A DNA stretch of 64,000 bases from Pontibacter akesuensis (lineage in GTDB: Bacteria; Bacteroidota; Bacteroidia; Cytophagales; Hymenobacteraceae), in assembly GCF_001611675.1 (NCBI RefSeq), contig NZ_CP014766.1:3038001-3102000 (forward strand), given 5' to 3'. Below the pieces are notes generated by a model, which had not been told where the DNA came from, searched no databases, and worked only from the letters and a program-made list of their open reading frames with translations. Positions 9,970-18,718 of the stretch are shown piece by piece (position 1 is the stretch's first letter; each line of letters starts with the position of its first letter). The translations under genes were made by a program, and so were the position numbers.

Positions 9970-10105
9970 TTGTAAAATTTGGCAGTATTTGGCACGGTTC
10001 TTCTATACCGCACTCCCAAATTGCAGCGGTGCGAGGACATTTGAAGTAGTACTTTTATACGAAAGTACTTAGGAGAAGGATTCAGTATCGCCTAAAATTT
10101 TACAA
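9970..10105. repeat. Segment bounded by 11-bp inverted repeats
   Basis: TTGTAAAATTT at 9970-9980 is matched by its reverse complement AAATTTTACAA at 10095-10105. The 136-bp segment has no coding frame. It resembles a miniature inverted-repeat element in form, but no second copy is seen in this window. Confidence 0.35.
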
Positions 10106-10352
10106 CTCCACTGTTGATTAGCATGCGAAGGTAGCTACCGTAATTGCTGATTTTTTTTGATGAAGTTACTCTTAAGAGAGGAGTAGAGATGGGTCCGCGA
10201 AGAGTGAGCTGGTTTACAGCAAGTATAGACATACAATTCTGTAGTTCACTTTAAAGAAAGGTTTAGTACCTCTTTTGTAGAAAATGTTCTTTAATTAAAT
10301 CAAGTAATTATCCTATTTATTAACAGCTTTTTTAGCCAAATTACCCTTATCA

Positions 10353-11636
10353 ATGAACTTTAAATTCCGTAACCTAATTGCCCCTGTACTGCTAGGTGTA
10401 ATAGCAGTATCATGTGACCAAAAAGAAGTTGAAGAAGTAAACCCAGACGGATTAGCTAAAACATCAGTAGTTAGTGCCGCCACATCTGCCAACCTCTTAT
10501 TCAATGAGACTTTCGAGGGAAGCTCTGCATTCTCAACAGTACACAAACAATTCGGCCCCTCCCACGCCTTCAACCTGGCAACTAGCCCTGTATTTGAAGG
10601 GTCAAAATCAGGACGCTTCGAGCTAAGAGATTCAGATCCGCTGACAAGTGGCGGTACGCGATCGGAAGTTCTTTTCCCTGCCCAAGATAACAGAGAGAGA
10701 TGGTACTCGTTTTCTGCCTATTTCCCTGCGGACACTTATGCAAAAGACGGCAATAATGATATTATCAACCAGTGGCACCAAGGCACCAGCCCAGCCATGT
10801 CACTGCGAACCGAGGATGATAGGTTTCACCTTAAGGTAGGTAACACGAAAGATAACAGACAAGACATTGACCTGGGTGTTGTAACAAAAGGTGTATGGCA
10901 TACTTTCGTATTTCACGTAATTCACTCTGCCAAGAGCGACGGACTGGTAGAAGTATGGATCAACGGAAACAAGAAACTTACTCGCTCTGGTGGCAACATG
11001 TATGATTCGTTCCTGCCAAGATGGAAAGTGGGTATCTATAAGTCAAGCTGGAACGATAGCGGTACAACAGATACGAAAGTAAGGGCTTTCTATTTCGACA
11101 ATGTTAGAATGGGAAATGAGAAAGCCACCTATGCGGAGATGGTATCAAATACCGGAACAACTGCTCCGGCACCGGCTCCGACACCTGAGCCTGAGCCTGC
11201 ACCAGCCCCTGCACCTGCTCCAGCCCCTGCACCTGCTCCAGCACCTACACCTGCTCTGGATGTACCTAATACAACAGCGCATGGCTTTACGCTGATAGAT
11301 GCTGGAAGAGAAATTGGCATCATGCCTTTAACCAATGGCGCTACCATTAGCTTAAGTTCTTTGAACACCACAAGGCTTAATTTCCGTGCTGACATAGAGC
11401 AGACAGCTTCTGTTGGCAGTGTTAAGTTTGTTCTAAGTGGCACGCAAAGCCATACGTATGCTGATAATGCTGCGCCATATGCTATTTTCGGTGACAGTGG
11501 GGACGGTAATTACTATCATGGTGGCTGGGTGCCTAAAGTTGGTAACTACACACTAACGGCGACTCCTTATTCAGAAGCCAAAGGAAGAGGTACTGCTGGT
11601 ACACCAATCACTATTAACTTCACCATCAAAAATTAA
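10353..11636 (+). CDS. Polysaccharide lyase-like lipoprotein (heparin-lyase-I/PL20-type fold) with C-terminal beta module
   Basis: 427 residues. The N-terminus ends in a lipobox-like AVSC, so an outer-membrane or surface lipoprotein is expected. Residues ~48-270 form a jelly-roll lyase-like domain: FNETFEGSSAF, GGTRSEVLFP, WYSFSAYFPAD, IINQWHQGT, KGVWHTFVFHVIHS, DGLVEVWINGNK, KVGIYKSSW and AFYFDNVRMG. This pattern is typical of the Polysacc_lyase/glucuronan-lyase type families that cleave uronate polymers by beta-elimination. A Pro-Ala-Glu linker (~272-305) leads to a C-terminal beta-sandwich (~308-427, FTLIDAGREIGIMPL to ITINFTIKN) common in secreted Bacteroidota proteins. It sits upstream of the sugar transferase that starts exopolysaccharide synthesis, which suggests it trims the cell's own polymer. 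The substrate is inference. Confidence 0.75.
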   Translation: MNFKFRNLIAPVLLGVIAVSCDQKEVEEVNPDGLAKTSVVSAATSANLLFNETFEGSSAFSTVHKQFGPSHAFNLATSPVFEGSKSGRFELRDSDPLTSGGTRSEVLFPAQDNRERWYSFSAYFPADTYAKDGNNDIINQWHQGTSPAMSLRTEDDRFHLKVGNTKDNRQDIDLGVVTKGVWHTFVFHVIHSAKSDGLVEVWINGNKKLTRSGGNMYDSFLPRWKVGIYKSSWNDSGTTDTKVRAFYFDNVRMGNEKATYAEMVSNTGTTAPAPAPTPEPEPAPAPAPAPAPAPAPAPTPALDVPNTTAHGFTLIDAGREIGIMPLTNGATISLSSLNTTRLNFRADIEQTASVGSVKFVLSGTQSHTYADNAAPYAIFGDSGDGNYYHGGWVPKVGNYTLTATPYSEAKGRGTAGTPITINFTIKN

Positions 11637-11718
11637 ATTAGTTAATCATCAGTTTAAAAAGCAGAGTATTGCCACTTAGCATAGTAAAGAAGCTTTAGGC
11701 ATTATTTAACAAAATAAA

Positions 11719-11748
11719 AAAGCAGCTGGATCTCCAGCTGCTTTTTTT
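11719..11748 (+). terminator. Intrinsic terminator
   Basis: The inverted repeat AGCAGCTGGA/TCCAGCTGCT (11721-11730 with 11733-11742) is followed by a T-run at 11742-11748. It lies about 85 bp after the lyase stop codon and closes that transcript, so the sugar transferase at 12421 needs its own promoter. Confidence 0.85.
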
Positions 11749-12420
11749 ATGCGCGCTCAAGTTGAGCATTAAATCAGTATCAGGCAAACAGAAAAGTTAT
11801 GCACCTTACCGGTGGCAGCCAGGAAGTAGTCATTGCACGACGCACAGTTGTAATGTAATAGTATCGCCCTTTGCCTTGATAAGTCTCAGCAGCTCCATAG
11901 ATGCCGCTCTCTATACATCGTAATATAAGACTGGTATTTTCACCTTATCCAAGCAATACCCCCGCCATATTTATCTCCTCACAGCTTACTCAAGCACCTC
12001 TTATAGAGGGAAACTGGCTGTTTTGGTTCTATATTCCAATAGCTGATGAGTGTACCTTCAGTAGCTGACGATAGTATAACTATTCATTCACCTCCTAAAT
12101 TACTCCTTTGCCTAACTTTAGCCTCTTTAGTAAATTTAAATACATATTTAATTAAAAAAAATATTAAATTAGTTAAATAAAATCTCGCGAGTAATATTCT
12201 TAGTTACTAACTGAATTTTCAGGGAACCGGCTATTCAGCAACATAATATATAGATATTTAAGTGTTGAGACAGCGGTTAGTGATATCCAATGCATGTAAA
12301 TACATTGGATAGGGAGGATGTGCTTTGCTTTAGTTTAAGCGCGCTAGTAAAATTTATAACTAAAGCTATAACGACTTTGTGACGACGCAATTTGAGTAAA
12401 CGTTTATCAGGTAAAAAGTT
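11749..12420. other. Intergenic region upstream of the EPS-initiation gene
   Basis: About 670 bp between a terminator and the start at 12421. The sequence becomes very AT-rich at 12105-12200. It should contain the promoter of the transferase/beta-helix pair, but no clear consensus was found by eye. There is no RNA gene or repeat that I can support. Confidence 0.4.
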
Positions 12421-13794
12421 ATGATTAAATTAAGACACAGAATTCCTGTCCTGTACTTGGGAGGGGATGTGCTAACTCTATTCATGACGTTCATTTTCTC
12501 CTTCTATCTATTTGAAGACAAAAATTTTCAGGGCCTGAAATGGAGCATACTGCTGGCCCTGGTCCTCCTTTGGTTTTTCATCGGGTATTGGAGAAAACTC
12601 TACGAGATAAATAACTCAGCCAACTTACGTATTCTTAACTACTTCAGGACCTATCCCATACTTATAGCCATTGTTCTTGTGCTGTACTCAGTGGTCCCAT
12701 TTGAGTTGCCTAACGTCAACGTAGTCATTGCCTTTATACTAGGCTTTCCGGTGGTGGCTATCCCCATAAATCTTCTTATGGCAAACATCGACAATCAGAT
12801 TGTTCCTCACAACAGTACTAAACGAACGCTCATAGCAGGTATAGGGCGCTTAGCCGGCGATGTTGAGAAACGTTTGAACAGTAGGCTGAAACCCGGCTAT
12901 GAGATAGCCGGTTACATTAAGTGTAAAAAAGAGGACTGTGTAGTTGGGCAGGACAAGGTTGTAGGTGATTTGAAGCACATCCACGACTACCTGAAGAACA
13001 ACCAGGTTGATGAAATTGTGATAGCGCTACCTGTTAAGGTATCAAAAAAAGTCAGGAACATACTTAGCGCTGCAGACTACCATGGAGTAAGGGTTAAATA
13101 CATTCCGGATTACCAGAATTTGCTCGGGACCCAGTATAAAGTAACCAGGTTCGGGCACTTAGACGCTGTAAATGTACGGCAGTTGCCCTTAGATGAAACA
13201 AGCGCATTTTTGTTTAAAGGCAGCTTTGATAAAATCTTCTCATTTGTTGCCATTGTGCTCCTGTTGCCTATATTCCTTATCCTTAGCGTTCTGGTGAAAC
13301 TGGACTCACCCGGACCGATCTTTTATTGCCCGATCAGGATAGGAAAGGGGGGAAGACCTTTCAGGGTATACAAGTTCAGAAGCATGAGGGAAAATGACGC
13401 GGCATCAGGAGGGTATTTATCCACGCAAGTGAATGATATTAGAATAACCAGGTTAGGGAAGTTTATGCGAAAGTACAGCCTCGACGAGCTCCCACAGTTT
13501 CTGAATGTGCTTCTTGGTGATATGAGTGTGGTTGGCCCAAGGCCGCATAGAAGTTACCTGAATCAGCAACTGCAGGAAAGCGTGGACAAGTACATGCTCA
13601 GGCACTACTTTAAACCTGGAATTACAGGCTGGGCACAGGTAAACGGCTGGAGAGGTCCGACAGAAACCCAAGAACAGCGCGCACAGCGCACGCTGCATGA
13701 CCTATGGTACATGGAAAACTGGACACCATGGCTTGACTTAAAAATTGTTTACCTTACAATTTTCAGCCGCAAGGCGTACAAAAGCGCTTATTGA
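12421..13794 (+). CDS. Undecaprenyl-phosphate sugar phosphotransferase (EPS-initiating polyprenyl glycosylphosphotransferase)
   Basis: 457 residues, the usual length for WbaP/WcaJ-type enzymes. Four hydrophobic segments occupy the first ~125 residues. Next is a CoA-binding-like Rossmann region (RTLIAGIGRLAGDVEKRL), then a membrane segment near 270-290 and the catalytic bacterial sugar transferase domain: KLDSPGPIFYCPIRIGKGG, FRVYKFRSM, RKYSLDELPQFLNVLLGDMS, VGPRP, PGITGWAQVNGWRG and DLWYMENW. It transfers a sugar-1-phosphate from a nucleotide sugar to undecaprenyl phosphate at the inner membrane, the first step of repeat-unit assembly. The first sugar cannot be read from sequence. The next gene starts 20-47 bp downstream, so the two are probably co-transcribed. 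Confidence 0.92.
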   Translation: MIKLRHRIPVLYLGGDVLTLFMTFIFSFYLFEDKNFQGLKWSILLALVLLWFFIGYWRKLYEINNSANLRILNYFRTYPILIAIVLVLYSVVPFELPNVNVVIAFILGFPVVAIPINLLMANIDNQIVPHNSTKRTLIAGIGRLAGDVEKRLNSRLKPGYEIAGYIKCKKEDCVVGQDKVVGDLKHIHDYLKNNQVDEIVIALPVKVSKKVRNILSAADYHGVRVKYIPDYQNLLGTQYKVTRFGHLDAVNVRQLPLDETSAFLFKGSFDKIFSFVAIVLLLPIFLILSVLVKLDSPGPIFYCPIRIGKGGRPFRVYKFRSMRENDAASGGYLSTQVNDIRITRLGKFMRKYSLDELPQFLNVLLGDMSVVGPRPHRSYLNQQLQESVDKYMLRHYFKPGITGWAQVNGWRGPTETQEQRAQRTLHDLWYMENWTPWLDLKIVYLTIFSRKAYKSAY

Positions 13795-13841
13795 TAAAGG
13801 TTAAGACCTAGCTCATGGGAAACTTGTGGAGCAGCGATAGC

Positions 13842-15446
13842 ATGAAAAAAGTGTCTGTTTCGCTCTTTACCGGCGTGTTGTTATTTGTCATTCTAAACCA
13901 TGAAGAGCAAAGCCATACTTATCTACCGGATCAGATATATCAAAAGCCGAAAACAAGGCTTGTGACACTGACTTCGGACGGTGGCATCTCTTACGGACAT
14001 TATGCGAATGAGGGCGAGACAGACGCCATCCATACTTTACCTGATTTTTCGTTTGCCGGATACATGGGAGGCGGTGTTGCATTGCCCAATCTTCCAGTAA
14101 AGGTAACGCTTAAACCACAAGAAGGAGATTGCAGGCCTCTGATCCAAAATGCTATAGACAAGGTAAGCAGCATGCCTGCAGATTCAAACGGATTCAGGGG
14201 AAAGGTGCTGCTGAAGGCTGGCACATATGCAGTAGCGGGCACACTAGAGATTAAAGCAGGCGGGGTGGTGTTGGCCGGGGAAGGTCAGGATGAGGGAGGT
14301 ACTATTCTAAAGGCTGTAAAAGAGGCACAGCATACGTTTATTATAATTGGGGATGACCGTTCTAGCTATAATAAAGAAGAGGAGACTGCTATCCGAATCA
14401 CTTCTGAATATGTTCCTACCGGCGCCACTTCTTTTAAAGTTCAAGATGCTTCAGACTATCAGGTAGGAGATACCATTCTGGTGCAAAGAACACCTAATAT
14501 GACCTGGATAATCATGCTTGACATGCACCAGTACGGGTGGACGACCAAGAAGTATGCTGTTCCCCACGAGAGAGTGATAACGGATATAGACCACAACAAC
14601 ATCAGCGTTAACATCCCGGTTGTAGACCCTGTCAAGTTGAAAGAGGGAGGGGGGCAGATATTGAAAGCTAAAATAGATCGGAAGACAAAGAAATCAGGCG
14701 TCGAAAACCTTCGCCTTGTCTCCTCTTATGAACACGCTACCGATGAACTCCACGGGTGGGATGCTGTAAAGCTACGGATGGCTGAAAATTGCTGGGTTAA
14801 AAAAGTGACTGCGCAGTACTTTGGCCGCTCCTGTGTTACCATCGAGAAAAAGTCAGTCTTCAATACCATTGAAGACTGTGCCATGTTAGACCCAAAGTCA
14901 CATACAAAGGGGCAGCGAAAATACTCCTTTTCCATTGAGTCGGGCAGCTTTAACCTGTTTCAACGCTGCTTTACAAGAGGCGGGCGCCATGACTATGTAA
15001 CCGGTGCACGGGTGGCCGGGCCTAATGTTTTCTTAGACAGTTATGCGACTCAAACACATTCTGACATAGGGCCACACCACCGATGGGCTACAGGTACACT
15101 CTTCGATAATATTAAAGGCGGAGAAATGCGGGTACGAAACAGAAAGGGGAGCGGGACCGGGCATGGCTGGGCTGGAGCGCAGACAATGTTTTGGAACTGC
15201 ACAAGTACCTCAGAAAAGGGAATAACGGTAGAAAGCCCACCCGGAAGTATAAACTGGATTGTGGGTGGCAAAGCCGACCAGCTAAGCGGAAATGGACATC
15301 GGGAAGCTTTTGGAGAAGAGGTGCAGCCGAGAAGTCTATACTTAGCCCAGTTGGAAAGCCGGCTTGGAAAGGGCGCAGTAGTTGCAACTACCACTGCTCA
15401 ACAACGGGGCAAGCCAGCTACTGTACAGCATGCACTGGATAAGTAA
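13842..15446 (+). CDS. Secreted right-handed beta-helix protein (pectate-lyase-like superfamily)
   Basis: About 534 residues from ATG 13842 (MKKVSVSLFTGVLLFVILNHEEQ), chosen because it gives a signal or anchor sequence; an in-frame ATG at 13815 adds nine residues. Residues ~95-135 (DCRPLIQNAIDKV, GKVLLKAGTYAVAGTLEIKAGGVVLAGEG) are the classic start of a pectate-lyase-type beta-helix. Later rungs include GVENLRLVSS, DAVKLRMAENCWVKKVTAQYFGRSCVTIEKK and RGGRHDYVTGARVAGPNVFLDSYATQTHSDIGPHHRW. The His/Asp-rich DIGPHHRW area could be catalytic. The place in the operon right after the EPS-initiating transferase suggests action on the exported polymer, as lyase, hydrolase or epimerase. The activity is inference. 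Confidence 0.75.
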   Translation: MKKVSVSLFTGVLLFVILNHEEQSHTYLPDQIYQKPKTRLVTLTSDGGISYGHYANEGETDAIHTLPDFSFAGYMGGGVALPNLPVKVTLKPQEGDCRPLIQNAIDKVSSMPADSNGFRGKVLLKAGTYAVAGTLEIKAGGVVLAGEGQDEGGTILKAVKEAQHTFIIIGDDRSSYNKEEETAIRITSEYVPTGATSFKVQDASDYQVGDTILVQRTPNMTWIIMLDMHQYGWTTKKYAVPHERVITDIDHNNISVNIPVVDPVKLKEGGGQILKAKIDRKTKKSGVENLRLVSSYEHATDELHGWDAVKLRMAENCWVKKVTAQYFGRSCVTIEKKSVFNTIEDCAMLDPKSHTKGQRKYSFSIESGSFNLFQRCFTRGGRHDYVTGARVAGPNVFLDSYATQTHSDIGPHHRWATGTLFDNIKGGEMRVRNRKGSGTGHGWAGAQTMFWNCTSTSEKGITVESPPGSINWIVGGKADQLSGNGHREAFGEEVQPRSLYLAQLESRLGKGAVVATTTAQQRGKPATVQHALDK

Positions 15447-15452
15447 ATACTG

Positions 15453-16490
15453 TTACTTGGCATACTTCAGGACTTCGGACATCATCAACTCAGTAGTATC
15501 AATACATTCTGCCAGAAGCTTTTCCCGGATCTGCTTGAATTTATACTTCATATCCTTGCACGCTAGTATGGCTTCAGCTTTTTCTATAGCCCTTTGCTGG
15601 TCCTGCTCACTTTCAGTAAAGTTAAAGACAATCCCGTACTTACGCTCTTCTTCATCCGTGTAGCCTCTCCCGTCGTTATCTATAAAAACAGATGGGGTGC
15701 CGAGCACAGCAGCCTCAGATGCCATCGTGGCGCTTTCACCGAACAGCAGGGTGCTGTAGAAAATTGCATCGTGCATTTTGTTTATAGGAATACGGATGCG
15801 GTACGGCTCTAAATCATCAGGCAGTTTTGCCTCGGATGTAATAAAGACCCGCCCATACTTCGATATGGCTTTGATAGCCTTTCTTTTGTTTTCAAGGGAC
15901 ATGCCTGTATGGCCAAAGTCATGTGCCGCAGCCCAGGAGACAAACCTGACGATCACATACTTTTCGTGTGGTTTGATACCTAGTATTTCATAAATGCTAG
16001 GGTCGGGCGTAAAATAGTTTGGGTGCAGGTAGGCCAACTCCATATACCCGTTAAACCGTACGTGCTTCTCGCCGAGGTCAAGTCGGTAGCAGGAGGGGGT
16101 ATACACCTTTGTGGCAAAGGGAACAGTGAGTTTGTGATGGAGACCAGCGTGCTCAGTATCGCTGAACACCAAAGAGGGCTTGCCCAGCAATCTGGCCACC
16201 TGCGAAGGATAGGGATGCAGAAAGTTAAGAAACAAGTCTGGCTTAAACTGCTGGCAAACCTGAATCAGCTTCATATCTGCGTAAATCATGTACAGAAACT
16301 TACCAACTTTGCCGTTTCGGCCTTTGCCCCGGTTAACAAACGTTATACCGTATAAATTTAACAGGGCGTGCTCCATCTCCTTGTTCCTCGAAACAAAAAG
16401 AATGCTATGCCCCTGTTCGCCCATCAGCCTAGCGAAGTTCCTGAAGTAATGCACATGGGCAGGATGGTTGATATCAATAAGTATTCGCAT
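15453..16490 (-). CDS. DUF354 family protein (GT-B-like glycosyltransferase fold)
   Basis: 345 residues. The start MRILIDINHPAHVHYFRNFARLM and later LFVSRNKE, DLFLNFLHPYPSQVARLLGKPSLVFSDTEHA, LLFGESATMASEAAVLGTPSVFIDNDGRGYTDE are hallmarks of DUF354. These proteins resemble GT-B enzymes such as UDP-GlcNAc 2-epimerase and MurG in the C-terminal half, and they recur in surface polysaccharide loci. It would act in the cytoplasm on a nucleotide sugar or lipid-linked sugar; the exact reaction is unknown. It is the last gene of the long minus-strand EPS arm. Its stop lies 6 bp from that of the convergent beta-helix gene, with no hairpin between them. Confidence 0.85.
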   Translation of the reverse strand: MRILIDINHPAHVHYFRNFARLMGEQGHSILFVSRNKEMEHALLNLYGITFVNRGKGRNGKVGKFLYMIYADMKLIQVCQQFKPDLFLNFLHPYPSQVARLLGKPSLVFSDTEHAGLHHKLTVPFATKVYTPSCYRLDLGEKHVRFNGYMELAYLHPNYFTPDPSIYEILGIKPHEKYVIVRFVSWAAAHDFGHTGMSLENKRKAIKAISKYGRVFITSEAKLPDDLEPYRIRIPINKMHDAIFYSTLLFGESATMASEAAVLGTPSVFIDNDGRGYTDEEERKYGIVFNFTESEQDQQRAIEKAEAILACKDMKYKFKQIREKLLAECIDTTELMMSEVLKYAK

Positions 16491-16596
16491 TGGGGGAAGC
16501 GTACTGTAAACGTGTTGGTTGGAATATTGGAGCGAAGAAATAAACAGCGTTTTCAGCGACTAAAAGGCCGGAAACTTCAGCTTTGAAGCTTGCTGT

Positions 16597-17544
16597 TTAA
16601 CGCATATCTGATTTAATAGCTTTCGTATATATATTGAATAACTTGTTTGAAATCATGTTGTTGTCAAACTTACGAATGATGGGGTGCCTGTTCTGTACCC
16701 TCGCATTTTTCGAAGCGATGAGGTGCAGGCATCGCACAAACTCCTCTACTTTCTTGGGTACAATAAAGCAATTATCTACTCCCGAGCAGATGGATTCAAC
16801 ATCTCCAACATCATTTGCAACAACAGGAAGTGCGTTCAGGATAGCTTCTTTCACCACTTGAGGACTGCCTTCGGTCTTACTGCAAAGTATAAGCGCGTCT
16901 GCAGCTTGCATTAGTTCCGTCAGTTCTGTGCGGGAATAGCCGGCTAGCTCTATAAACTGCACACGTCTGGAGGTGGAGGCGGAGAAAGCGTTTATCACCT
17001 CAAACGCGAAGGCAGGATCCTTTACTTCACGGCTAAAGTTTGATGAGAAGAGTACTACAAAATCGTTTTCACCCCAGCCTTTTTCCTCTCTGGTAGCCTG
17101 CCTACAGCCTAACTTTATGTCTGTATCAATGCCGCACGGTATAACAGAAAAGTCTTTTTGAAAGTAAGGTGCCATTTTTTCTGACACAAGTATATTGTGC
17201 GATGAGAACTGTGCCGCTAGTAACGATAGTTTACGCTCTGATTTCTTATTGATGTCGCTGCCGTGAAAGGTGATAATGATTTTATAGTCTTTGAAAAAAA
17301 GGAGCTTGTTTAGAACAACAACCAGTGCAGATAAACCATAGTGCACATGTATAATATCCGCACCGCTTTTCTTTATGGTGCCCAACAGTTCCAAAACTGC
17401 CTTTGAGTAACCCTTGATACCACCCTTTGATATCAGAAAGTGCTGAATGTTTACCTTGAAGTTCTTAGACACAACATCTGCCTGCTCCTTCACGAAAGGG
17501 TGAGGTACACCTGTTTTTGATCGGCTGACATAAATTATTTTCAT
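16597..17544 (-). CDS. Glycosyltransferase family 4 protein
   Basis: 315 residues, short for GT4, which usually runs 350-400. The GT-B features are present: IIHVHYGLSALV and IIITFHGSDINKK in the N-domain, and ILCSKTEGSPQVVKEAILNALPVVANDVGDVESI in the C-domain with the EX7E donor-binding motif. It transfers a sugar from an activated donor to the growing lipid-linked repeat unit at the cytoplasmic face of the inner membrane. Donor and acceptor cannot be assigned. It follows the next GT4 gene upstream by 46 bp in the same operon. Confidence 0.9.
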   Translation of the reverse strand: MKIIYVSRSKTGVPHPFVKEQADVVSKNFKVNIQHFLISKGGIKGYSKAVLELLGTIKKSGADIIHVHYGLSALVVVLNKLLFFKDYKIIITFHGSDINKKSERKLSLLAAQFSSHNILVSEKMAPYFQKDFSVIPCGIDTDIKLGCRQATREEKGWGENDFVVLFSSNFSREVKDPAFAFEVINAFSASTSRRVQFIELAGYSRTELTELMQAADALILCSKTEGSPQVVKEAILNALPVVANDVGDVESICSGVDNCFIVPKKVEEFVRCLHLIASKNARVQNRHPIIRKFDNNMISNKLFNIYTKAIKSDMR

Positions 17545-17590
17545 AGGAAGCAGGTACTATACGAGTGAATTCCTGTGGATACGGCTTTAT

Positions 17591-18718
17591 CTAAGTAATG
17601 GCTTCTTGGTAAACCTGCTCAAAGGCTTTTCCCATACTTTCGAGCGAGAATGTCTCTTCTATAATTTTCTTACTTGCCCTGCCGAAAGATGCACGCTTCT
17701 CCTGGTCGTTAATCAGGTCGTTTATGAGAGCTATTATTTCTTCCTCCGACTGGTTTAGGATCAGGTAGCCGTTTTGATTATGATGCACTATTTCTCTCGT
17801 TCCCCCTGCATCGTTTGCCACAACGGGCTTGGCCAGAGACATGTACTCCATGATAGAGTTAGATATACCCTCTCCGTGCACTTGCTTGTTAGAGAATAGA
17901 ACCCCAATGCTGCACGCATTCACCAACGCCTCCACATCATTGATTCTGCCCGGAAAGAGAATTCTTAAGTTGCCTGAACTTATACTTTGCAGCCGTCTGA
18001 ATTCAGAATCATCCTTATCAACCCCACCCACGCCAATAAAAGAGACATCATCTCTGGCATTGGTAATCTGCTCGGCAATGCGGTAAAAGGTATTATAGTC
18101 TTTGTGCGGAGTGAAGGAGGCCGACATAATAACTGTATAGGGAGTGGCTATCCCATACTTGCGCTTTATGTCATCAATGCTGGGTAGCTCAGCAAACCGG
18201 TTCATGTTAATGCCGTTGTAGACCACCCTCGATTTTGCTGCCGGTGGCTTGTAGGTATCGATGCCCGCCTTGGAGTTAGAAAGTATGATTTTGGAGAAAC
18301 GAAAGTTTAACCTGTCGATGAGGTTTGGTAAAGACCAGCGCTTAAGCTTAGGAGGAGCAGCCGTTATCTGGCTGTTCACTAACGGTACACCCTGTGCTAT
18401 TACTGCCGGAAGGGTATAAAACGATTGCATCCTTCCCCACGCATGTATAATGTGTGGCTGAAACTGGTTACAGATGCGGTAAAACTGAAGTGGTAGTGTA
18501 GGGTCACTTCTCTTCCACCTTCTTTTAAGCACAACATGGGGTATGTTTAATTTGAAGAAGTCCGGGTAGTGAATTTCATTCTGTGTTAGGGCGACCAGGA
18601 GCTCATACCTCCCCTTGCCGTTCAGGTAAGTCAGCAGTTCTATCATGCGCCTTTCTTTTCCTCCCGACCGCAGGCTGCCAATAAAGAAGAGAATGCGGAG
18701 CTTATGATCTTTCTCCAT
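17591..18718 (-). CDS. Glycosyltransferase family 4 protein
   Basis: 375 residues, normal GT4 length. The N-domain carries ILFFIGSLRSGGKERRMIELLTYL, the glycine-rich loop typical of GT4. The central part has HIIHAWGRM and NSKAGIDTY. The C-domain has VIMSASFTPHKDYNTFY and FSNKQVHGEGISNSIMEYMSLAKPVVANDAGG with the EX7E motif. It is expected to add one sugar to the repeat unit. The start overlaps the end of the upstream ParB-like gene by 17 bp, so translation of the two is probably coupled. Confidence 0.92.
   Translation of the reverse strand: MEKDHKLRILFFIGSLRSGGKERRMIELLTYLNGKGRYELLVALTQNEIHYPDFFKLNIPHVVLKRRWKRSDPTLPLQFYRICNQFQPHIIHAWGRMQSFYTLPAVIAQGVPLVNSQITAAPPKLKRWSLPNLIDRLNFRFSKIILSNSKAGIDTYKPPAAKSRVVYNGINMNRFAELPSIDDIKRKYGIATPYTVIMSASFTPHKDYNTFYRIAEQITNARDDVSFIGVGGVDKDDSEFRRLQSISSGNLRILFPGRINDVEALVNACSIGVLFSNKQVHGEGISNSIMEYMSLAKPVVANDAGGTREIVHHNQNGYLILNQSEEEIIALINDLINDQEKRASFGRASKKIIEETFSLESMGKAFEQVYQEAIT

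Larger units (their letters stand above)
9006..10352. other. Long AT-rich non-coding region (1347 bp)
   Basis: No convincing coding frame is present on either strand. It separates divergent genes, so it should hold promoters for both the 9005 gene and the lyase lipoprotein at 10353. Visible structures are an AT-only hairpin at 9555-9585 and an 11-bp inverted repeat bounding 9970-10105. The remainder shows no repeat or RNA gene that I can identify. Confidence 0.5.
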
